From JBAXSK01 sp044358815 (GTDB lineage: Bacteria > Cyanobacteriota > Cyanobacteriia > Pseudanabaenales > Pseudanabaenaceae), in the NCBI GenBank assembly GCA_044358815.1, contig JBIKNH010000069.1:1-19071 (forward strand): a stretch of 19,071 nucleotides of DNA, in the 5' to 3' direction. Each line of letters starts with the position of its first letter. Position 1 is the stretch's first letter. Of the stretch, positions 13,807-19,071 are shown in pieces. Both the position numbers and the translations under genes were made by a program. Under the pieces are notes generated by a model. The model saw only the letters and a list, made by a program, of their open reading frames with translations, was not told where the DNA came from and ran no database searches.

Positions 13807-15327
13807 TTAATTAAACCAAATTCCGAAAGCCAACAAATCACTGCCAAAGGCTCCAAATAGATCACCCCATATATTCTCAGAGGTAAAACGACCTTTTTCT
13901 AGGTAAGGTGTGGCGGCTGTGCCCTGAATCCAGTAAAACAAGTCAAAGGCTTGGGGTTCCGTAAATACCCGCTTGGCATTAATTCCCACACCTTGAGTAT
14001 TACGCCAAAAAGGAATTAAACGCTCTCCTTTGAGAATGCGATCAAATTCTTGCATAGCTCCGGTCCAGGTTTGAATCATTTCATCAGTTACCTTGGCATT
14101 GGGAATCACACTAGTTTGGCGGGGATTTGGCAACCATTCGCGGTCGTTGTCGGTTTCCGCATTGATGGCTTGCCATGACAACTGACTCAGGCGCGTTACT
14201 TCTTGCAAATGCTGCCAAACTGCGGTTAAACGCATTGGTTCTGCTAAAGGAAACTGCAAAGAATGGGTAACGGCAATCCAATCTAAGAAGTTATCCCGCT
14301 CTTCTGGGGGATATTTCTTGCCTTCATAGTCCGTATATTCTGGGGTAAAGTCTCTGGTGAGTAAGAAGTTATGGGGGGTTTTGGTCTGTTGGAAAAAGAG
14401 ATGCGCACCCCGATCGAAAGTATCTTGGGTGTTATAAGCCAAAATAAATTCATTCAAACTCCGTAACAAATGGGTATAACCCCGCAGCCAGTAAACATCC
14501 CCTAGGTCAAACGCCACTAGAAAATTATTGGCTTGGGCTTGGGTAAGTCTCATGGATGAAACTCGTTGAAAGACCCGCCATAACAGTTCTTCATCTTGAT
14601 ATTTGCCGTCACCATCGAGATCAAGACGCACCATCCCCCAACGAATCGCAAGCTTAACTTGGGGATCACGAATTGGCTCCAAAGTTTTAGCACTGGTAGC
14701 TAAATCATCATTCCATTGCTGAAATACCTGCCGCAGTTGTGGATAACCAATGGCTTCTGGTTTAGGATTGTTGGGAATTGGCAGCCGCACAAATGGTAAA
14801 CCCATGCCATTACCAACTCGACGCAACCCATAACGATAGAAAGACTGGCTCAGTCGTTCCACACCACGCAACAACTGCACCACCCCCAAACTGAATCGGG
14901 CTTTATCGTCTTGGGGAAACTGGGTTAGATAGGTGGTAAACTTCGCTTCACCATCGGCTAGCTTTCCTGATGTGAGAAATGGGTCCAGTACTGGAGTGAA
15001 GAATTTCGGTCTTGCCGCTGGTTGGGATATTGGCTGCGATCCCGACTGTGATTCTGACTCTGATCCTGGCTGGGAAATTGGCTGAGATGGTGCTTGTGCA
15101 ATGGTTTGATTTACAGGATCGGTATTCTTAGTTGACAAACTGAATGCCGATAAATTGAAAGTAGGAATCAGTAATAATAGAACGAGGGCTATAATTCCCC
15201 AGGGCTTGACCAGGGCAGAGAATGAGAATTGTCGAGATTGAGAACGATTTCTGAGGGATTTATTGCCCAGCAGTTGAGTTCTCAGTAGATTAAACCAAAA
15301 GCTAGACCATCGTTGCAGTAACTTCAT
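13807..15327 (-). CDS. Large exported or membrane-anchored protein with one EF-hand loop (506 aa)
   Basis: A basic N-terminus (1-41) precedes one hydrophobic segment (about 43-58), acting as signal anchor or signal peptide. A Ser/Gln/Pro-rich linker follows (about 78-106, with SQPISQP repeated). The rest is a mostly helical domain. A canonical EF-hand calcium loop is visible: D236-x-D238-x-D240-G-x-x-x-D-E-E247, in 'DLDGDGKYQDEE', followed by a helix 'LLWRVFQRV'. A 'TTYLTQFPQDDKARFSLGVVQLLRGVERL' stretch (131-159) resembles a TPR-like helix pair. I do not recognise a named family; related uncharacterised proteins probably exist in other bacteria. TAGGAGT about 12 nt upstream supports the ATG. 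The stop codon abuts MITE copy 2. It is likely periplasmic and calcium-binding; function unknown. Confidence 0.75.
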   Translation of the reverse strand: MKLLQRWSSFWFNLLRTQLLGNKSLRNRSQSRQFSFSALVKPWGIIALVLLLLIPTFNLSAFSLSTKNTDPVNQTIAQAPSQPISQPGSESESQSGSQPISQPAARPKFFTPVLDPFLTSGKLADGEAKFTTYLTQFPQDDKARFSLGVVQLLRGVERLSQSFYRYGLRRVGNGMGLPFVRLPIPNNPKPEAIGYPQLRQVFQQWNDDLATSAKTLEPIRDPQVKLAIRWGMVRLDLDGDGKYQDEELLWRVFQRVSSMRLTQAQANNFLVAFDLGDVYWLRGYTHLLRSLNEFILAYNTQDTFDRGAHLFFQQTKTPHNFLLTRDFTPEYTDYEGKKYPPEERDNFLDWIAVTHSLQFPLAEPMRLTAVWQHLQEVTRLSQLSWQAINAETDNDREWLPNPRQTSVIPNAKVTDEMIQTWTGAMQEFDRILKGERLIPFWRNTQGVGINAKRVFTEPQAFDLFYWIQGTAATPYLEKGRFTSENIWGDLFGAFGSDLLAFGIWFN

Positions 15328-15349
15328 ACACTTAGATTACTCCTACTTT

Positions 15350-15371
15350 ATAGTTACGCCATAGTTACGCC
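15350..15371. repeat. Perfect 11-bp tandem duplication
   Basis: ATAGTTACGCC occurs twice, just upstream of the ribosome binding site of the EF-hand gene. Confidence 0.9.
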
Positions 15372-15626
15372 GTCTTGTCTTTTTACCTAGCTACGTCATC
15401 TTTAGGCTATGCCATCTAGTGGTACTGTCCAGTTGCCTCATCTGGAGCTATTAGAGCCATTATCTAGTGGCGTGATCTAGTAGATTGTCAAACAGACACT
15501 CAATCGGAATCATGATCTGAGGGGATGATCTAAAGGCATGATCCAAGAAAATTATGGGAGTAAAACTACCATGATCATGCAAATCTATGGTTAGTTCTTA
15601 ATTTTTGGCAGATCCCTTCAAGTTCG

Positions 15627-15672
15627 TCCCACTAGTTCCCACTAGTTAGTACTTAGAGGCATTTAGAGGCAT
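15627..15672. repeat. Two adjacent perfect 10-bp tandem duplications
   Basis: TCCCACTAGT twice (15627-15646), then after six bases TTAGAGGCAT twice (15653-15672). The two unit sequences are unrelated. Confidence 0.9.
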
Positions 15673-15740
15673 TTGAGCTAGATTTTTAGTGATAATACCT
15701 CGATTATTTCTGAGATAATGTTGGTTCAACCTATTTCAAT

Positions 15741-15807
15741 ATTAGTTTGGATTAGTTTGGAATCAGGTTGCCGTTAATTTACAACTAATTCAGGATTAAT
15801 TCAAGAT
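15741..15807. repeat. Further tandem duplications before DUF4346
   Basis: ATTAGTTTGG twice (15741-15760, perfect), then TAATTCAGGAT/TAATTCAAGAT with a third partial copy (15786-15813). Confidence 0.85.
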
Positions 15808-15945
15808 TAATTCTTTATTAATTTAGAACTAATTGAAGTCGATTAATCTTGGCGCTGGGTTTACCCCGTTTGCTGCGATATATTTTCGCGGTTGCCACAA
15901 TACTTCTTACACATTTGCCATATATTTTTTATATTACACTTGCTT

Positions 15946-16326
15946 ATGTCATTTTCTTTACAACAAGCCCAATCCCTTGATGATGAACTCTCGAAACGCC
16001 CACTACAATTAGACGAGGGCGGCTACTTTATTATTTACGTGGATCGGGAACAGCATTGCATCTGTGCCAAACATTTTTCTAATGTGATTAATGAAAAAGG
16101 TTTGGCGGTTGATCCTGAAACTGGGAAACCAATTCCAGCTAAGGGAAAAGTGAATCGTAATCCTGTGACGGTTTATCAGGGACGTACCGCCAAAGAGTTA
16201 TGTATTGCGATTTTTGAAACTGCCGACTGTCCGGTGCAAAAGCTGGATCACGCTGCCTATGTGGGTCGAGAAGCCCAACGCGCCGAGCGGGAACTGTTCT
16301 ATGACGAGAAATATATTCAAGATTAA
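15946..16326 (+). CDS. DUF4346 family protein (126 aa)
   Basis: A cytosolic protein of the DUF4346 family, recognised by 'LDEGGYFIIYVDRE' (about 24-37), 'CAKHFSNVINEKGLAVDPETGKPIPAKGKV' (41-70), 'GRTAKELCIAIFET' (79-92) and 'LDHAAYVGREAQRAE' (100-114). I chose ATG 15946 because it begins the conserved region; the frame extends 18 residues upstream to a GTG at 15892, adding a hydrophobic stretch not expected in the family. No RBS is obvious. In cyanobacteria this domain is usually found alone, and elsewhere it is linked to pterin-related proteins; the function is unknown. It lies 195 bp upstream of prmA on the same strand, with no terminator seen between them, so co-transcription is possible. 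Confidence 0.85.
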   Translation: MSFSLQQAQSLDDELSKRPLQLDEGGYFIIYVDREQHCICAKHFSNVINEKGLAVDPETGKPIPAKGKVNRNPVTVYQGRTAKELCIAIFETADCPVQKLDHAAYVGREAQRAERELFYDEKYIQD

Positions 16327-16395
16327 AGATTAAAATTAAGGGATAACGTTGGGATGTAAAATCAAGGTTGCATTGATCGAAATCAAGGGAACCAA

Positions 16396-16425
16396 AAGCA
16401 AGTCAATCTAAAGCAAGTCAATCTA
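16396..16425. repeat. Perfect 15-bp tandem duplication
   Basis: AAGCAAGTCAATCTA occurs twice with no spacer, between the DUF4346 gene and prmA. Confidence 0.92.
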
Positions 16426-16521
16426 AGGTTGAGCCAATCAAAGTCGAATTGCAAATTAAACCTTCCCTATTGCCTGATTCCCTAAAACTCTCCTCATACC
16501 GACTCATTTACTGAATCTGTC

Positions 16522-17445
16522 ATGGCTAAATCTATGCTGCTGAGCGCTCCGGTTAATAATTGGTGGGAAATTCAAATTCTCTGTCAACCAGTCCTAGAGG
16601 AAACAATTTTCTGGCGGCTGCAAAGCTTTGGCTGTCAGGGCATTGCTTCCCAGGCTAAGGGGAATCAACTCTATTTGCGGACCTACATGCCCGAAGAAAA
16701 AGCCAGTTTGTTGGATTTAGCAGCACTGTCTTTGTGGCTCCAGCAAGATGCGATGATGATGGGTTTAGAGGAGCCTTCAACCCGCTGGATTCTCATTAAC
16801 GAAGAGGACTGGTCCACCAGTTGGAAGCAGCATTGGCAGCCTCAAGATATTGGTGATTTGTTTACGGTTTATCCGGCTTGGATCGAGCCACCGGCAGATA
16901 TTACCCGCCATCCTTTACGCCTTGACCCTGGTAGCGCTTTTGGAACGGGAACCCATGCCACGACACAGTTATGTTTAGAGGCTTTGGAAATGCGATTGTG
17001 GGGGATCACTCCAGATCAAGACATTGTGATTGCGGATATTGGCTGCGGCTCAGGGATTTTGGGAATTGGGGCGCTGATGTTGGGGGCACGACAGGTTTAT
17101 GCCGTTGACAATGATATTTTGGCAATTAAAGCCACGAACCATAACCGCGCCCTGAATGGTTTACCGCCCGAACAGCTTTGGGTAGAAGAAGGTACGATTA
17201 CTCATTTGCGGGATGCTATGCCAGTTTTAGCCGATGGGTTTGTCTGTAATATTCTGGCGGATGTGATTATTGAATTAGTGCCAGACTTTGAGCGCATTGT
17301 GAAAGCCAATGGTTGGGGGATTCTCAGCGGTATTTTATTGGATCAGGTGCCGAAGGTTGCAGATGTTTTGGAAGCCCATAAGTGGAACATTGCTACTTTG
17401 TGGAAGCGCCAAGATTGGGCTTGTTTAACAATTCGCCGCAATTAA
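16522..17445 (+). CDS. prmA: Ribosomal protein L11 methyltransferase PrmA (307 aa)
   Basis: This S-adenosylmethionine-dependent enzyme methylates lysines and the N-terminus of ribosomal protein L11. An N-terminal substrate-recognition domain (about 12-105, with 'WEIQI' and 'EEDWSTSWKQHW') is followed by the signature 'LDPGSAFGTGTHATTQLCLEAL' (134-155). The Rossmann methyltransferase domain has the SAM loop 'IADIGCGSGILGIGA' (170-184), the acidic motif 'VYAVDNDILA' (192-201) and the active-site-like 'NILADV' (243-248). The C-terminal 'GWGILSGIL' is also typical. Length is normal for the family, and the ATG at 16522 starts at the expected place although no Shine-Dalgarno is evident. The gene may be co-transcribed with DUF4346. 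Confidence 0.96.
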   Translation: MAKSMLLSAPVNNWWEIQILCQPVLEETIFWRLQSFGCQGIASQAKGNQLYLRTYMPEEKASLLDLAALSLWLQQDAMMMGLEEPSTRWILINEEDWSTSWKQHWQPQDIGDLFTVYPAWIEPPADITRHPLRLDPGSAFGTGTHATTQLCLEALEMRLWGITPDQDIVIADIGCGSGILGIGALMLGARQVYAVDNDILAIKATNHNRALNGLPPEQLWVEEGTITHLRDAMPVLADGFVCNILADVIIELVPDFERIVKANGWGILSGILLDQVPKVADVLEAHKWNIATLWKRQDWACLTIRRN

Positions 17446-17476
17446 GATTCTGACAAGTAAGATCTGATAAGGTTGG

Positions 17477-17498
17477 CTCTTTGTTCTCTCTTTGTTCT
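17477..17498. repeat. Perfect 11-bp tandem duplication
   Basis: CTCTTTGTTCT occurs twice without spacer, about 30 bp after the prmA stop. Confidence 0.9.
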
Positions 17499-17610
17499 CT
17501 TGTGTGGTTTTTTGAACCTGAGCCACTGATTCATAAAAGATCATACTTATTCAAGTAACTACTCAAGATAAGTAAATTTGGCTAGTCGTAATTGAACTTT
17601 TGGATCGGAA

Positions 17611-17676
17611 GTTATACTTTCCGTTACAGCAGATAAAGAAAGTATAACGATTACGCAAAAAGCGACAATTTTTTTT
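17611..17676 (+). terminator. Hairpin plus T8 tract downstream of prmA
   Basis: GTTATACTTT (17611-17620) pairs perfectly with AAAGTATAAC (17639-17648) over 10 bp, with an 18-nt loop. A small CGC/GCG hairpin and then T8 (17669-17676) follow. The T-run is 20 nt beyond the main stem, so it is an atypical terminator. It may end the prmA transcript or a small RNA. Confidence 0.45.
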
Positions 17677-17747
17677 ATTGTGTTGTTTAGTTGTTGGTTA
17701 GCTAAATTGCCTGAGGTTCCCCTTTGAAAATCTTCTGAAGTTTCTTC

Positions 17748-17797
17748 AAAGTTTTTTGAAAGTTTTTTAAGTAGAGGTTTTAAGTAGCAGTTTTAAG
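17748..17797. repeat. Overlapping T-rich tandem duplications
   Basis: AAAGTTTTTTG/AAAGTTTTTTA (17748-17769) runs into TTTTAAGTAGAGG/TTTTAAGTAGCAG plus a third partial TTTTAAG (17765-17797, 13-bp period). Confidence 0.8.
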
Positions 17798-17826
17798 ACC
17801 AGCTTTTTTGAGCCAGCTTGAACTAA

Positions 17827-17846
17827 TCTTTACCGTTCTTTACCGT
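17827..17846. repeat. Perfect 10-bp tandem duplication
   Basis: TCTTTACCGT occurs twice without spacer in the gene-free region. Confidence 0.9.
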
Positions 17847-18131
17847 GACTGACCCTAGCTATGACATCCCTTAAACTAACTCCCTTAGTAAATCCTTTAG
17901 ATCCTTTACACTAAACGCTCTTGTCTTAAATACTTTAATTATTGGGTGTTTAATTCTGAGGTGTTTTGCCTTTGGGCGTTTTAGTTGATCTCGGGTGCGC
18001 TGGTGCAAATTTTCAAGCTTGGATTTAAATTTCTACTTTCAAATCGTACTTTAATACTTTTCAATTCTTTGACCATCTTTAACTAAGTACACAGATGTCG
18101 CTCTGGGATTGATTTCTCTGAGTTCGTTTGT

Positions 18132-18153
18132 CTCGAAGTTTACTCGAAGTTTA
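18132..18153. repeat. Perfect 11-bp tandem duplication
   Basis: CTCGAAGTTTA occurs twice without spacer, about 225 bp before the oxidoreductase gene. Confidence 0.9.
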
Positions 18154-18378
18154 TCTGTATATTTGTCTGATTTATGGTTTTCTTTATGCTTTGCCAGAAA
18201 ACTTTTTAATAAACTTTAAAGAGAGATTTAAAGCAAAACTTAAAGAGGCTTAAACTCCCATTAACACAGATAGAGAATGCAGGTTAGCTGGGATTTTTTG
18301 TGATTTGCGTGATTAGCGCATGATGAATTCTAATTGATTTTAATTAGTCTTTAAGTTTATTCAAGGAAAGAAAGTTTT

Positions 18379-19071
18379 ATGGTAAAACGCTATTGTGTGG
18401 TTGGTTCTGGAGTTGCTGGAGCTTCAGCCGCAGAACAATTGAGAAGATTGGATGCCAGTGCTACGATTCAATTAGTTAATGGTGAAGCCCATTCTTTTTA
18501 TCGTCGGCTGTCTTTAGCGAGTTACCTCCAGAAACAAACCGATTTTGCAGCTTTGACGGTTCGTAAACCCGAAGACTTCGCCGCTGCAAATATTGAACTA
18601 GTCCAGGACTTGGTGAATCGCGTTGATAGTGATAATAACAAGCTGTATCTCGCATCGGGTAAGGAATTAGACTATGATAGTCTGCTGATCGCTACCGGTG
18701 GTGGAGCTATTGCCCCTCGGTTGCCCGGAATTGATCTCGATGGGGTACGGGTTGGTTTTTGGGATATGGAAGATACCCTATGGTATGAGTCCAGAGCCGT
18801 AGCCGGACAGCCAGCGGTGGTGATTGGTGGCGGTGTCCTCGGTTTAGAACTAGCCGACTGTCTGCAACATTTGGGAATGAAGGTAACGATTGTCCAGTTG
18901 GGACAAACCCTTGGGGAGCCGCTCACCGATGCCGCTTCTGGTGAGATTTTAGGAGCACGGGTTAAAGAGAAGGGCACAGATTATCGGTTAGGTGTTTCTG
19001 CGGAAGCTATTTTGGGCGATGAACAGGGGCGGGTGCGTGCGGTGGTCACCAGTGCGGGGGAAGAGATTCCT
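18379..19071 (+). CDS. FAD/NAD(P)-dependent pyridine nucleotide-disulfide-type oxidoreductase, partial (231 aa visible)
   Basis: The frame is open to the right edge, so the C-terminus is missing. The start ATG has a strong RBS (AAGGAAAG, 18363-18370). An N-terminal FAD-binding loop is visible, 'VVGSGVAGASAAEQL' (7-21, GxGxxG at 9-14), followed by 'LDYDSLLIATGG' (97-108), the ATG motif of flavin reductases. A second dinucleotide fold begins 'VVIGGGVLGLELADCL' (147-162) with GxGxxG at 150-155. The layout matches the NirB/rubredoxin-reductase/ferredoxin-reductase-like branch. No redox-active CxxxxC is visible in the FAD loop region, so it is not a classical lipoamide or glutathione reductase. 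The C-terminal part, perhaps with extra domains such as a [2Fe-2S] or Bfd-like domain, lies outside the window, so substrate and name cannot be fixed. Confidence 0.88.
   Translation, partial: MVKRYCVVGSGVAGASAAEQLRRLDASATIQLVNGEAHSFYRRLSLASYLQKQTDFAALTVRKPEDFAAANIELVQDLVNRVDSDNNKLYLASGKELDYDSLLIATGGGAIAPRLPGIDLDGVRVGFWDMEDTLWYESRAVAGQPAVVIGGGVLGLELADCLQHLGMKVTIVQLGQTLGEPLTDAASGEILGARVKEKGTDYRLGVSAEAILGDEQGRVRAVVTSAGEEIP

Larger units (their letters stand above)
15328..15945. other. Divergent gene-free region rich in tandem micro-duplications
   Basis: 618 bp with no credible gene. It holds at least five direct duplications: 15350-15371, 15627-15646, 15653-15672, 15741-15760 and 15786-15807. 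It also has several scattered CATGATC-containing words between 15510 and 15577. Promoters for both flanking genes are expected here but not assigned. Confidence 0.6.
17446..18378. other. 933-bp gene-free region between prmA and the oxidoreductase gene
   Basis: No credible protein-coding frame is seen on either strand. The first 230 bp hold a tandem duplication and a terminator-like hairpin; the remainder is T-rich on the plus strand with several more duplications (17748-17797, 17827-17846, 18132-18153). The length and lack of genes leave room for a small RNA, but I recognise none. AAGGAAAG at 18363-18370 is the ribosome binding site of the next gene. Confidence 0.55.

Noticed and set aside
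15505..15577. Scattered CATGATC words considered as a regulator-binding cluster
   Set aside because: Spacing is irregular and the word is short and AT-rich; not distinguishable from chance in this repeat-prone region.
15892..15945. 18-residue extension of the DUF4346 frame from a GTG start
   Set aside because: It adds a hydrophobic stretch not typical of the family; ATG 15946 fits the conserved start.
18672..18977. 101-residue minus-strand frame
   Set aside because: It lies antisense within the oxidoreductase gene, whose plus-strand frame carries clear FAD and NAD(P) motifs.
1..19071. CRISPR array, tRNA genes or prophage
   Set aside because: No regularly spaced repeats, no T-loop-like tRNA signatures, and no integrase, capsid or transposase genes were seen on either strand.

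Overview
The window comes from a cyanobacterial chromosome of moderate GC content. The evidence is psaE (a photosystem I subunit), a SufR repressor with SufR-type operators next to sufB, an AMIN-domain PilQ, the cyanobacterial families DUF3288, DUF4346 and DUF39, and GATCCCCC-type interspersed repeats. I see only one HIP1 octamer (GCGATCGC) in 19 kb. The genus cannot be fixed from the sequence alone. No tRNA, rRNA, CRISPR array, transposase or phage gene was seen.

Layout. At 1-1053 a short protein matching only the N-terminal part of a cyanobacterial AAA-ATPase family converges on a DUF3288 gene. From 1180 to 7081 everything reads on the minus strand and is largely surface or pilus related: the type IV pilus secretin PilQ, a stand-alone GAF-domain protein with a good terminator, and a cluster of two paralogous membrane-anchored pilin-like (G/H-type) proteins flanking a small exported protein. 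At 7718-12871 lies a metabolic block: a DUF39 'homocysteine biosynthesis' protein, sufR, sufB in divergent orientation to sufR, and an ATP-type 6-phosphofructokinase. psaE follows at 13231 with its own hairpin. A large exported EF-hand protein (13807-15327, minus strand) comes next, then DUF4346 and the ribosomal protein L11 methyltransferase PrmA (15946-17445). After a 933-base gene-free stretch, a FAD/NAD(P)-dependent oxidoreductase runs off the right edge.

How parts work together. SufR and SufB form a regulated Fe-S assembly locus: two perfect CAAC-N6-GTTG operators lie between them, one inside the likely sufB promoter. sufB ends in a strong terminator, and sufC, sufD and sufS do not follow it, so the usual sufBCDS operon is split here. 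DUF39, linked in methanogens to sulfur incorporation into homocysteine, is convergent with sufR. PilQ is likewise separated from pilMNO.

Structural highlights. (1) Two copies of a 139-140 bp MITE-like element sit at 7196-7334 and 13667-13806, each flanked by TTA. Their ends are in opposite orientation but their palindromic cores are in the same orientation, so one core has flipped relative to its ends. The second copy is inserted exactly at the TAA stop codon of the EF-hand gene. (2) Most non-coding gaps carry tandem duplications of about 10-15 bp, each with a different unit sequence. More than 15 are listed, far too many for chance, which suggests a genome-wide micro-duplication process. (3) Several genes have start codons placed well downstream of the longest reading frame: sufB at 10048, pfkA at 11738 and DUF4346 at 15946.
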